From Morinoia aosen (lineage: Eukaryota > Arthropoda > Malacostraca > Amphipoda > Talitridae): a stretch of 64,000 bases of DNA. Made by a program: the position numbers and the translations under genes. Below are positions 23,619 to 34,059 of the stretch, one piece after another. The stretch lies in NCBI GenBank assembly GCA_030386875.1, contig CM059563.1:51711602-51775601 (forward strand), in the 5' to 3' direction. The notes under the pieces were generated by a model, which made no database searches, was not told the origin of the DNA, and saw only the letters and a list, made by a program, of their open reading frames with translations. Within the stretch, counting starts at the first letter, position 1, and every line of letters begins with the position of its first letter.

Positions 23619-23797
23619 CTCTTAGAAGAAGAGGAAGATGAGGATCAGGAGGATCAGAGTGACAAACTTGGTGGCGATGCTTGGGCTGCTGGTCACCACC
23701 ACGATGCTTCTGACGGTCCCCCGTTCCATGCAACGCTCCCAGGCCGCTCGACACGAGGTCCTGCCACAAAGTGACCTCAAAATCAAGCTAGACGCAG
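23619..23797 (+). CDS. Carbohydrate sulfotransferase, signal-anchor exon (copy 1)
   Basis: An acceptor GTTTTCAG ends at 23618, so at least one 5' non-coding exon lies upstream. The ATG at 23638 opens MRIRRIRVTNLVAMLGLL..., a short basic N-terminus followed by one hydrophobic helix (about residues 10-27). This is the typical type II Golgi signal anchor, followed by a polar stem. The exon ends at GACGCAG|GTAACT in phase 1. The catalytic exon at 32056 begins in the matching phase, which is the main argument that they form one gene across an 8.3 kb intron. Related copies are at 59171-59285 and 61434-61603. Minus-strand frames across the three copies are shadows. Confidence 0.72.
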
Positions 23798-24078
23798 GTA
23801 ACTAGCAACAAACGAATCTTTCCCACGTAAGGTTTCCACCGGATGAATTGTGATTCTCACGTACGGTTATTACTCACATGTTCTTGCGCTGTTCCGATTA
23901 TCATTTTGTGTTGGTCCGAAACTTCCCAGAACAACAGTGGCTCTACATAACGATTTGTAATCTCGTTAACTATCCACACTGATTATGACCCACCAACTGC
24001 ATGACTGCTGGAGGGATGCAAATTTTCAAGAGCACATGAAATAGTATATTTCATTCTATTTTGATCGTCTTAAGGAAA

Positions 24079-25239
24079 AAAGGGAGGGCGAGGCATGAGT
24101 AAGGGAGGGGAGGGGCGAGGCATGAGCAGGGGAGGGGAGGGCGAGGCATGAGTAAGGGAGGGGAGGGCGAGGCATGAGTAAGGGAGGGGAGGGCGAGGCA
24201 TGAGTAAGGGAGGGGAGGGCGAGGCATGAGTAAGGGAAGGGAGGGCGAGGCATGAGTAAGGGAGGGGAGGGCGAGGCATGAGTAAGGGAGGGGAGGGCGA
24301 GGCATGAGTAAGGAGGGAGGGCGAGGCATGAGTAGGGGAGGGGAGGGCGAGGCATGAGTAGGGGAGGGGAGGGCGAGGCATGAGTATGGGAGGGGAGGGT
24401 GAGGCATGAGTAAGGGAGGGGAGGGCGAGGCATGAATAAGGGAGGGGAGGGCGAGGCATGAGTAGGGGAGGGGAGGGCGAGGCATGAGTAAGGGAGGGGA
24501 GGGCGAGGCATGAGTAGGGGAGGGGAGGGCGAGGCATGAGTAAGGGAGGGGAGGGCGAGGCATGAGTAAGGGAGGGGAGGGCGAGGCATGAGTAAGGGAG
24601 GGGAGGGCGAGGCACGAGTAAGGGAGGGGAGGGCGAGGCATGAGTAAGGGAGGGGAGGGCGAGGCATGAGTAAGGGAGGGGAGGGCGAGGCATGAGTAGG
24701 GGAGGGGAGGGCGAGGCATGAGTAGGGGAGGGGAGGGCGAGACATGAGTAGGGGAGGGGAGGGCGAGGCATGAGTAGGGGAGGGGAGAGCGAGGCATGAG
24801 TAAGGGAGGGGAGGGCGAGGCATGAGTAGGGGAGGGGAGGGCGAGGCATGAGTAAGGGAGGGGAGGGCGAGGCATGAGTAGGGGAGGGGAGGGCGAGGCA
24901 TGAGTAAGAGAGGGTAGGGCGAGGCATGAGTAGGGGAGGGGAGGGCGAGGCATGAGTAGGGGAGGGGAGGGCGAGGCATGAGTAGGGGAGGGGAGGGCGA
25001 GGCATGAGTAAGGGAGGGGAGGGCGAGGCATGAGTAGGGGAGGGGAGGGCGAGGCATGAGTAGGGGAGGGGAGGGCGAGACATGAGTAGGGGAGGGGAGG
25101 GCGAGGCATGAGTAGGGGAGGGGAGGGCGAGGCATGAGTAAGGGAGGGGAGGGCGAGGCATGAGTAGGGGAGGGGAGGGCGAGGCATGAGTAAGGGAGGG
25201 GAGGGCGAGGCATGAGTAGGGGAGGGGAGGGCGAGGCAT
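24079..25239. repeat. 26-bp G-rich minisatellite, about 44 units
   Basis: The unit is GAGGCATGAGTARGGGAGGG + GAGGGC, repeated head to tail with units differing mainly at TAAGGG versus TAGGGG and rare substitutions. It lies in the sulfotransferase intron 280 bases after the signal-anchor exon. The same array is found at the same place after the third exon copy (61877-62750). Each unit has three adjacent G-runs. It opens long frames in all three minus frames because 26 is not a multiple of 3 and the unit has no minus-strand stop. Confidence 0.98.
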
Positions 25240-25244
25240 GAGTG

Positions 25245-25592
25245 TGTTGTATAGTGACGCTCTTGTGATATTTATGGAGGTTCCAGCTGCGGAGATTTAT
25301 GAGTCTCGCTCGCTCGGCACGGTCACATGTATAGATAGAGCTTCCGGCGGAATAGCCGATGCGCGCCTGGTATTTACAAGCGCCGGATAGGTCGGAAGCG
25401 CCCCTACTGCCGGGCGGAAGTTCATTGTTCGAACTAGACTCATGAGCAAGCTGTGTGAACTAGAGATCAGTACAATACTAGTAGTCCTGCTGTTCGTTTT
25501 GCTATCCTCTTGCCTGGTTTACGGCTAGGCTAACCGATCTACAAGTGCTGTCCAGTAAACCTTATATCTTGCTGAAATTCCAAGATATTACA
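25245..25592 (+). repeat. 5' LTR
   Basis: Begins TGTTGTATAG and ends ATATTACA, 348 bases. It differs from the 3' LTR at five positions (two near the start, one in GGAATAG/GGAACAG, and two in ACTCATGAG/ACTTAAGAG). Confidence 0.97.
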
Positions 25593-25594
25593 AT

Positions 25595-25605
25595 TGACGA
25601 CGAGG
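25595..25605 (+). other. Primer binding site, tRNA-Ser-like
   Basis: TGACGACGAGG lies two bases after the 5' LTR. It matches TGGCGACGAGG, the complement of the 3' end of animal tRNA-Ser(GCU), except for one base in the CCA part. Identification rests on my memory of that tRNA's acceptor stem. Confidence 0.65.
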
Positions 25606-25655
25606 CTTCGAACTTGCGAAGTGAATTTGAACTTTAAAAGTGCTCTGAAATTAAG

Positions 25656-26633
25656 ATGGCGTATTCTACAGTCAGCTGCCCTCCGTTCGACGTGGAAGTG
25701 GAAACAGTGAGTGAATTCTTGGAGCGCTGGAAAGTACAAAGTGCAGACGCTCTTCAGAAAGCAGGAAATAATGGCGGTAAAAAAGCTAGTATTTTAATCA
25801 AAGCCTTGCCTGTAAACATAATTACTGATCTACAACGAAGAATTAAACCTACGTTACTCACTGAGGCTATATATGAGGAACTTGAAGAAAAATTAACACA
25901 GCAATTTGAAATTAAAAAATCCATCGTCGGTGCATCGGTTACATTTCTAAATAGAAAACAAGTTGCTAATGAATCCATAGAAAGTTATGCTAAAACTTTA
26001 AATGACTTAGCATCTGCATGCAATTATGGTAATTGCTGTCGTGATCGTTTATTAAGAGATGCCTTCGTGGCTGGGCTACACTCAGCGCAAATTCTCAGCG
26101 CGGTTCTACAGAAGTGCGATAGCAAATCCTTCAACGAATGCGTTGAACACGCAAAACTTATCGAACAATTAAGCTCCGACGCTCAAGATATCATTCGTGA
26201 GGATTCATCTTCATCGTATTTCACTACAGGAAAACTCCCGCCGAACTACATATGCATTCGCTGCGGAACCAAGCAAAAGCATCTTGCAAAGAATTGCTAT
26301 GCTTTGAAATTGAAATGTCACACATGTGGAAAATTAGGCCACATCTCTAAGGTGTGCAAATTTACAACTGCAGCTCGGCCTCCTCCTGCTATGCCTACAC
26401 GAAGGGGACCTACACAAGGAGAATTTGACGCAGCTCGCACTTACACAGTGCAGTCGGGAAGAAGCGGTTGCTGTGGCAACGTTGGGAGAGAAGACGTGTT
26501 AATGAAGAATTCACGGATGCCTCTACAGAAGAACGAAGCTGTGTTGCAAAAACCTGGGAACGAAGGTGGTGACGGTAATCATCTACATGAGTGTTCTGAT
26601 TATTCCCCAAATGATTCTAATTTTTTAGAGTAA
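25656..26633 (+). CDS. Gag protein of the Gypsy element
   Basis: Intact 325-residue frame. The N-terminal two thirds look like a retrotransposon capsid domain (FLERWKVQSADAL..., LLRDAFVAGLHS near residue 130). Two zinc knuckles follow at about residues 200-228: CIRCGTKQKHLAKNC, with one residue more than usual between C and H, and the canonical CHTCGKLGHISKVC. These bind element RNA during particle assembly. The ATG at 25656 follows the primer site by 50 bases. The frame ends 35 bases before the pol frame begins. Confidence 0.92.
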   Translation: MAYSTVSCPPFDVEVETVSEFLERWKVQSADALQKAGNNGGKKASILIKALPVNIITDLQRRIKPTLLTEAIYEELEEKLTQQFEIKKSIVGASVTFLNRKQVANESIESYAKTLNDLASACNYGNCCRDRLLRDAFVAGLHSAQILSAVLQKCDSKSFNECVEHAKLIEQLSSDAQDIIREDSSSSYFTTGKLPPNYICIRCGTKQKHLAKNCYALKLKCHTCGKLGHISKVCKFTTAARPPPAMPTRRGPTQGEFDAARTYTVQSGRSGCCGNVGREDVLMKNSRMPLQKNEAVLQKPGNEGGDGNHLHECSDYSPNDSNFLE

Positions 26634-26668
26634 ACACCACTGTAATTCCCGTCACTAAAGAGCCCACT

Positions 26669-29624
26669 ATGATTGCATGCAACTTAAATAGTAAACCTGT
26701 TGAATTCCTGTTGGATAACGGCAGTGCCGTGTCAACTATACGTAAAAGAGATGCAATCAAAGTTGGTGCTGTGGTAAATCCTACATGCAGCAAAATTCTC
26801 GGGTACAGTGGTGTCTCGGTAAACCTGCTTGGTCAAGCTTCAGTAACTGTCATGTACCATAATGTTAGTTTTAATCATAAGTTTCTCATTGTGGAGGATG
26901 ATAGAATCAACTTACTGGGCCGAGATATTTGTTCTAAACTAAACGTAAACATTGTCATTCCTGATAAATACGACACCATAAATGAAACGGATTGTCATTG
27001 TTTGCCGAAAAGTTTGTCGTTAAAATATGACGAATATTTGTCCTCTGATTCACTGTCTAACGTTAAAGAAACAGTTCATCTTGATGTGTTGCCTAATGCA
27101 GTTCCTGTATTTTGTAAAGCACGCCCGGTTCCTGTAAGACTAAGAGACTCTGTCAAAACCGAACTGGAACGCTTGCAGAGTATGGGCAAAATCACCAAAG
27201 TGTATGATAGCCAATGGGCATCTCCTACCGTTAATGTTCTAAAGTCTGACGGCAGTGTGAGAATCTGTGGAGATTTTTCAGCTTCCATTAATAATTTTCT
27301 GAATCCAGTTCAATCTGTACTACCTGTTATTGATGATGTCATTTCTCAAGTCGGAGACGCTAAGTTTTTCTCAAAAATTGATTTGTCTAACGCTTTTTTG
27401 CAAATTCCGTTGGACGAAGAATCAAAGAAAGTTACGACCATTAACACCTCTGAAGGTCTATTTATGTACAATTACTTACCCTATGGTCTACGTGCAAGCC
27501 CCGGCATTTTTCAAGCATTCATGAATAGGACTCTGTCTGGCATCGATAACATCATTGTGTACCAGGATGACCTCCTCATTTTGACCTCGTCATATGATGC
27601 TCATCTGGAAGTTCTTGACAGGGTCCTGTCTGTCCTGAAAAACGCGGGAATTCGCTTAAATCTGTCTAAATGTGCCTTTCTGACTGATCGTGTGTCTCAT
27701 CTGGGGTACGTTTTCGATAACAAGGGTGTTCACCCTAACTCTGAGAAAGTAGAAGCTATTCTCAATGCTCCTGTTCCTAAAAACCTCACCAGTTGCAAGC
27801 TTTCATCGGATTGTGTAACTTCTATAGTCGTTTTGTACCCAACTTTTCTAATGTCATGCATCCTCTGTATTCGCTGCTTAAGAAAAATGTACAGTTCCGG
27901 TGGACTCCAGAACAGGACGAAAGTGTCCAGAAAATCAAGGACATCTTTCGTTCGCATAAACCTCTAAAGTTGTTTGATCCCAACCATGAAACTCTTCTTG
28001 AAACTGATAGTTCAGGTTATGGAGTTGCTGCCATACTCATGCAACGCGTTAGTCCTTCTCATGATTGGTGTCCGGTTCAATTTGCTTCGAGATCTCTGAA
28101 TGGTGCGGAACAAAACTACTCTAACATTGAAAGGGAGAGCCTTAGTGTGGTTTTTGGCGTGGAGAAATTCAAGAAATTTCTACTTGGTGCTAAGTTCATT
28201 ATCCATAGTGATCAAGAACCTCTTTGTAAACTTTTTGCACATAACAAGGGTGTACCTCTCAACTGTTCCGCTCGAATTCAGAGATGGGCTTTTAGACTCT
28301 CCCAGTTTGACTATGTTTTCAGATATTCGAAAGGTAAATGTAACGTAAATAGCGATTGTCTCAGTAGGCTGCCACTACCTACGACTGTAAGGGAGCTAGA
28401 ACCGTACGAAATGATTATTGCTGTGAACACTCTTGATAAAACTCCTGTCACGTGTGAAAATATAAAAACTCATACTGATATGGATAGCGAACTATGCCAA
28501 CTTAAACAATACATAAAGTTTGGCATGCCTCCTAAACCTGATCCCAATTTTTCAAAATTTAAGAACCTGCTACCTCAGATGACCATCATGAAAGGTTGCA
28601 TACTTTATAAAGAACGGGTTTTTATTCCCAAGTCACTGCGTAGTTTAGTCCTTGAAACATTTCATGATGGACATCCTGGCATTTGTGGCATGAAATCGTT
28701 GGCCAGATCTGTTATTTGGTTTCCCGGAATGGACAAAATTATTGAAGACATCGTAAAATGTTGTCCCCAATGTCAATTAAATCGAGCAAAACCTAAGTCT
28801 AGAAATGTAGAATGGCCTACTCCTTCTCGTCCTTTTGAACGCATTCATGTCGATCACTTTTTCTACGAGAATAATATTGTTTTCATTGCTGTAGATGCAT
28901 GATCTAAATATATTGAATGTGAAGTGGTACCATCCACGAGTGTGTCAGATACTGTCGATGCGTTGAGAATGATTTTCAGCAGAAACGGGTTGTGTGATGT
29001 GCTCGTAAGTGACAATGCTTCTAACTTTTCATCTCAAGACTTCAAAGATTTTCTTATTTGCAACGGCATTGAGCACCTCACACCTCCGCACTACTCTCCA
29101 GCAAGCAATGGTCAAGCTGAGTAAGAGTCATTAAAGACTTGTTGAAAAAACTGTCTTCTTCCGAATCGTTCAAATCCCGTCCAGCGAAAGCATAATTTCA
29201 ATCTCATTGTATTCCGCATAGTGTTACAAAAATTGTTCCCTCTGTTGCGCTGAACAATCGTAAATTTGTTACTTCCAAAGATAGAGTTCATCCTAAATTT
29301 TCTGTGTCCAGGTCTAAGCCTATGTATGTAACTCAATTTGATGTCGGGGATCATGTTCTCGCTCTGAATTTAAGAAATGGTCCCAAGTGGTTGAAGGGAA
29401 TTATTGTTAGTAAAGTTGCCGTTAATATCTTTCATGTTCAAATATTAGCATTAAATGTAATCTGGAAGAGACATTCAAATCAGCTGTTGCACAGTAGTTT
29501 GGAATCCACCGGGAGTGGAGCAGCAGAGACTCCTGCTTTTCAGCCTGTTAACAGCTCTCCTGCGCAAAATGAACCTCGTAGATCAGGCAGAATAACCAAA
29601 CCTGTAATACGAATAGGTTGTTGA
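26669..29624 (+). pseudogene. Broken pol: protease, RT, RNase H, integrase
   Basis: The protease site reads LLDNGSAVST, with Asn where Thr or Ser normally follows the catalytic Asp (at about 26717). The RT has SQWASPTVNVLK, FSKIDLSNAFLQIPL and the catalytic YQDD (about 27560). One base is missing near 27792, after which a second frame (27793-28902) carries RNase H (LLETDSSGYG) and the HHCC zinc domain of integrase. An in-frame TGA at 28900 interrupts the integrase core just after its first catalytic Asp. The second Asp (VSDNASNF) and the Glu (SPASNGQAE) lie in 28924-29124. More breaks lie between 29122 and 29303. The C-terminal WLKGII segment is at about 29380. This pol cannot give a full polyprotein. 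Confidence 0.93.
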
Positions 29625-29655
29625 GTTCCTCCTTCCCTTTGTCACATATTCATCT

Positions 29656-29669
29656 AAAGGGAGGGAAGT
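29656..29669 (+). other. Polypurine tract
   Basis: AAAGGGAGGGAAGT directly before the 3' LTR, the expected start point for plus-strand DNA synthesis. Confidence 0.9.
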
Positions 29670-30017
29670 TGTTGTATAGTGACGCTCTTGTGGTATTTAT
29701 GGAGGTTCCGGCTGCGGAGATTTATGAGTCTCGCTCGCTCGGCACGGTCACATGTATAGATAGAGCTTCCGGCGGAACAGCCGATGCGCGCCTGGTATTT
29801 ACAAGCGCCGGATAGGTCGGAAGCGCCCCTACTGCCGGGCGGAAGTTCATTGTTCGAACTAGACTTAAGAGCAAGCTGTGTGAACTAGAGATCAGTACAA
29901 TACTAGTAGTCCTGCTGTTCGTTTTGCTATCCTCTTGCCTGGTTTACGGCTAGGCTAACCGATCTACAAGTGCTGTCCAGTAAACCTTATATCTTGCTGA
30001 AATTCCAAGATATTACA
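29670..30017 (+). repeat. 3' LTR
   Basis: 348 bases, TGTTGTATAG...ATATTACA, followed by the GAGTG target duplication. Confidence 0.97.
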
Positions 30018-31095
30018 GAGTGTACCACCAATGAAGGAAAAACAGGAACGCCAAAAAATCCCCGATCTATTCACTAACAACATATTTTTAATAAAATGTA
30101 ACAATTACTTTTTTCATCAAACCCAGCTGGAGCAAAGTCGGAAATTCTCATACCACAATTATAACTTCGCTCCTACCTACCGAGGGAATTTTATTTAATA
30201 AGCTAGTCAGATGTAAAAGTGGATTACATAAATCAATTGCTGATATTCATCAATAAACAGGGAAATATTATTATTGATGAAGTATGAAGTTAATGGTTGA
30301 AGACCGTTAACCTAGTGAAGAGAATTAAACTAAAGAATTTTTTTCCCCGTGACACAAAATGGAAGAATCACACTTCAGATAAAAAAAACGATCCTAAAAA
30401 AAGTGTATAGCTAAATTCAATAAGTTTTATAAAGCTAACTGTTAACGTCATTATAGGAGCTCTGAATCGCCAATGGACAGCACGAGACGCACAATGTGGT
30501 CAAGAGGTCTGACTTGTCATTCGTGAGATCATTGTACACTAACGTAAAAAATTAGAAAAATTATCTTTTGGGATTTTCTTTGGATGTTCTTTCTTTCAAG
30601 ATGTTCATGATATCCAAAATAACAGTTTAAAACATACCAAACATAAAATATGAAACACCGTAGAGCATTTGAAATATCTCACCCTTAAGATCCTTGGTTG
30701 ATATATGCAGAAAACTGTTTGCAGAACAACCTTGTCAAAGGATGTAAAACTGGTAGAAAAAAGAAAAATGATTTTCAATGATTAGTTTTCTCTTAGCTGG
30801 GAAAGACTCACAAATGCTGTGTCAGAAAAGGAAGAAAGTGATATTAGCATAAACACTTTTCATCAACTTAAAAACAATTTAAATGACTTATTTCTACGTA
30901 CTATACATCAATACAATCATTACTTAGAACTAGGACAATGAACAGGTTTAGATATAACTACTTAATTAGGGGCCCAATTCAGGTCAATGACTTCTAGGGC
31001 ATCCCACCTTTGGAGAACACAATCTTTTGTCTTCGAACAGACATTAGCTGCACGATTATGCGACAGTAACCGAAGGTTTTAAAAGATTAATGAAC
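30018..31095. repeat. Intron segment paralogous to 62751-63480
   Basis: Directly after the LTR element the sequence resumes with GAGTGTACCACCAATGAWGG and CCGATCTATTCACTAAC, matching the DNA after the minisatellite at 62751. The match is clear to about 30395, is lost, and returns at about 30941-31090 (TACTTAATTA, TATGCGACAGTAAC). The duplication therefore covers exon, minisatellite and following intron. Confidence 0.85.
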
Positions 31096-32055
31096 GAAAA
31101 CAAATATCGTGCAAGAGATGAAAAAGAATGCCTGCTTCTAAAGCTGAAATCAACTTCTCATGCATACATACGAGTACACAATAGGAGGGTTTCAAGCAAG
31201 GACAAACACACTTACTAAGCACCAAATATAGAGGAAATGCAGTTAAATTACGTCGGCAAATGAGATTTCGAGTTCTAAAATATGAAAGGATTTTCGAACT
31301 CATCGGGATTTCGTGATCGCCATTCCTTACACTAACTGAAGCTATGCAAAAGTCGGAGGTTAATAAATTTTTCTGAAAAATTACTCTAAATAATTCATGC
31401 ACTTGAGAGCCCTATTATTACAATAAAAATTAAATGAACTATCTAAAAGAAGACCGCCTATGTTATGTAATAAGTAATGTGACAGCACTTCGCTCTGAAC
31501 AACCACACGGCATGGCTGATCAATTTTGTTAGTAATCAATAGTCACAAAAAAGGAATAAGCCTGTTCAATTTGATTAAATAGGTAACTAATTTTTGTCGA
31601 ATGTATATCTTGGTGTTTTGAGGATAGGCATATCCAGTGGAAGGATATAACACCATATCGCCAAAAAACATTTGCCTATCTGTCGCGTAGACCTCAGTGA
31701 CGACCAATCCCGAGCGACGATCTCGTATATGTTGCGGTGAGAATCAAACTCGACGTACTCAAGGATTAAATTCAAGCTGAAAAAGAGCTAAAATTGATCA
31801 AAACTATAACTTGTTTTTGTAACTAGACTGCGTAGATTATTCACGGGAAAGAACCATGAGAAAAATGAAGTAAATTGTAAAATGTAACTTTTCATGTGCT
31901 TGTACGTCAGTCTTCCCGTTTAGCATCAAGCGCACCGAGAATGTCTCTTTTTTCTTCGAGTTAGTGAATATTTTTATAGATACCTGATAATCCTCATTGC
32001 ATCCTAAGGACTAACCTATGTTTATTATTCGTAAACATATCAATTACACCCGCAG
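31096..32055 (+). other. Remainder of the sulfotransferase intron
   Basis: AT-rich, ending in ACACCCGCAG. No gene or element recognised. Confidence 0.6.
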
Positions 32056-33085
32056 GATTGGGCCAGCCATCAGCGCTTCGGGATCATGGGGATGGGTCGA
32101 CTTCAAATGATATCTCCTCAACCCAAGAAAACCAAACTATACACGAGACTGACGACAATTTTGGCCAAACGACACCTCGAACACAACTCGTGCTTCTATT
32201 GAGTTCAACGCCAAGGAGCGGATCTACGTTCATCGGAGAGTTAATATCAACTTAAGCTACGAATCCACGGTGTATTTTTTCGAGCCCTTGCACAAAATTG
32301 AAGAGGAACCGTGTGTCAAAGATGCCAAATGCCTGTCGTCGTATCTTGCTGCAATGTTTACATGTAACATGAGCGACGAATTCCTAAACTGGTTTAAAGC
32401 AAGAACACTTTTCTGCGGAGGTTTCAATAACGATACGAGAACTTGTAAAGAACTCGAAGGCGAGGAGCAAAAGTCCTGTTTCTTCAATATTGATTTCAAG
32501 AAAAAGTGCCTGGAATCACGCTCGCGATTAGTTAAAGTAATTAAAGCTCGAATAAGCTCCGTGTTACCTTTGCTAGAACTAATTCCAGATCTTAAAATAG
32601 TTCACCTTTACAGAGACCCACGAGGATTCATGAAGTCTATTAAAAGATTCAAAAATTGGAACCATAACAGTTCAGATTTTTGTGGTGATCTGGAGCAAGA
32701 CTGGCAGATGTTCAACGCTCTGACGGAAGCCAACCAGTACCCACAACAACTTGTACAACTCTCTTATGAAGACCTTGCTAGAGACCCCGTAGCTAGCGAG
32801 CGCTCTCTCTTCAAGTTCTTGTTTGGTAGTGATGAACTCGGGGCGTCCACGCTATCTTACTTGGAGATCCATACAAAAAAGGAGAAAGAGGGAGCCATGT
32901 CGACTCAGAAGAACTCTGCAAAAGCTGCTGAGGCCTGGAGGTACTCCATTCCCGGGAGCGTGCTGCGCGAAGTTGAGAACGACCCACATTGCAGAACCTC
33001 CATACAACTCATGAGTCACAGACTATTTGATTCTATAGAAAATGCAAGGAATGAGAGTATTTTATTGCATCTATCTGGCGAGTAG
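32056..33085 (+). CDS. Carbohydrate sulfotransferase, catalytic exon with a frameshift
   Basis: It encodes the Golgi-lumen catalytic domain of a 6-O-sulfotransferase of the CHST1-7 type, which transfers sulfate from PAPS to Gal or GlcNAc of glycans. The 5'-phosphosulfate loop is STPRSGSTFIGEL (about 32205-32243) and the 3'-phosphate site is VHLYRDPRGFMKSI (about 32600-32641). Later landmarks are LVQLSYEDLARDP and AWRYSIPGSVLREVE, and stem N-glycosylation sequons such as NQT are seen. The first frame (32058-32252) stops at TAA 32253 and the rest reads on in another frame (to TAG at 33085), so one base seems missing at about 32250. All other family landmarks are intact, so this is a very recent lesion or a sequence error. 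Acceptor CCCGCAG, phase 1. Confidence 0.85.
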
Positions 33086-33257
33086 TGGCATTTATCAACC
33101 TTATTCATGTTGCATGCTTTATGGTTGTTTTCATATCACTGTTACTATTTAAGCCAATTTGCATTGGGTTTTGTGAGCACGTGCAGTATAATAGAAATCT
33201 AGCCGTAATAACTCCTGAAAAAATAATCGATTAGATAGAAAATTTCTAAATTTGATC

Positions 33258-33263
33258 AATAAA
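33258..33263 (+). terminator. Candidate poly(A) signal of the sulfotransferase gene
   Basis: AATAAA 173 bases after the stop codon, the first good one on this strand. Confidence 0.5.
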
Positions 33264-33787
33264 TCCATACCCACATGATTGTGTACACTCTACGCATCAT
33301 TCGGAACTTGTTTTGATTGATCTTGGCGATATGGATGTTTGATAAAAGGTTAACGTATGAACAGGTTTCTCAAGTGTATTACTTCAGCCTTTGTGTAGTT
33401 CATTTATAGATCTTTATGATATCAATATTTGAAAAAAGGTCGACAAATGAATAGGTCTCTCAAGTGTATGACTTTTCTCTTTGTGTAGTTCATTTATAGC
33501 CAATTCAGAAATGGCTTGGGTTTAGCAGAACAATTCCTGACCTTCCACTTACGATCACACTTGTCCACCTGTTATATCGGATTTTTCATTCTACTCAACT
33601 ATCAGAACACTTGCGTGGTTTCACACTTTTAAGCTCTAGTGAAATGCTGTTAACATATATGTACATGGGTGAAAAATAATCATATTTTTCTTCGACTCAT
33701 ACTGATCGAGTGTGAGATGTCATTGAAATTAGAAGCAAACTACTCTGTGTCTGATCATTCCTGAATTTTTCAGAATAATATAATGAA

Positions 33788-34059
33788 GGCTTCTACGGAT
33801 GCTTTATTTCCAATCAAGCCTGATACATATCACCTTGTACATTGGATTTTCAAATGCCTTATAACTAACGCCAGGACGCCATGACGCTTTCCCCCGGTCA
33901 AGACCGGTACCCATTTCAGACACCTGGGTAGAGTGGGGTATTGTGCTTGGAATTTTTCTCCTATACCCAACAGAGAAAATCGCCACTGCCAGCGCCGAGT
34001 TTCGAACCCGGGTCCCGGCCGCACGGCGGCGGAACCTATAGCACACGGCTATCGCGAGA
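33788..34059 (-). mobile_element. tRNA-derived SINE, copy 1
   Basis: On the minus strand a tRNA-like head (B-box-like GGTTCGAAACT) leads into the shared body: GATTTTC...GGGTATAGG, ACAATACCCCACTCTACCC, GAAATGGGTACCGG, GTTAGTTATAAGGCATTTG, ending GGCTTGATTGGAAATAAAGC. Short AGAATA repeats at the two ends may be target duplications. Confidence 0.85.

Larger units (their letters stand above)
25245..30017 (+). mobile_element. Complete Ty3/Gypsy LTR retrotransposon (Mag-like)
   Basis: Flanked by the 5-bp target duplication GAGTG (25240-25244 and 30018-30022). The order is LTR, primer site, gag, protease, RT, RNase H, integrase, purine tract, LTR. The empty site survives in the paralogous intron at 62751-62755 (CATGAGTGTACCACC). 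LTRs of 348 bp with 5 differences by eye point to a recent insertion, yet pol is broken at several places. Two CCHC knuckles and a tRNA-Ser-type primer site suggest the Mag lineage, which is an inference. The element is in sense orientation in the sulfotransferase intron. Confidence 0.97.

Noticed and set aside
23461-23769. Minus-strand frames at 23461-23769, 59079-59288 and 61188-61535 that resemble each other
   Set aside because: They are antisense shadows of the three copies of the plus-strand signal-anchor exon, whose acceptor, donor and phase are consistent.
24051-25239. Three minus-strand frames of 378-389 codons with a 26-residue Pro/Ser/Leu repeat (also 61848-62837)
   Set aside because: They are forced by the 26-bp minisatellite: all three frames are open, the peptide is the same in each, and the plus strand carries no gene there.
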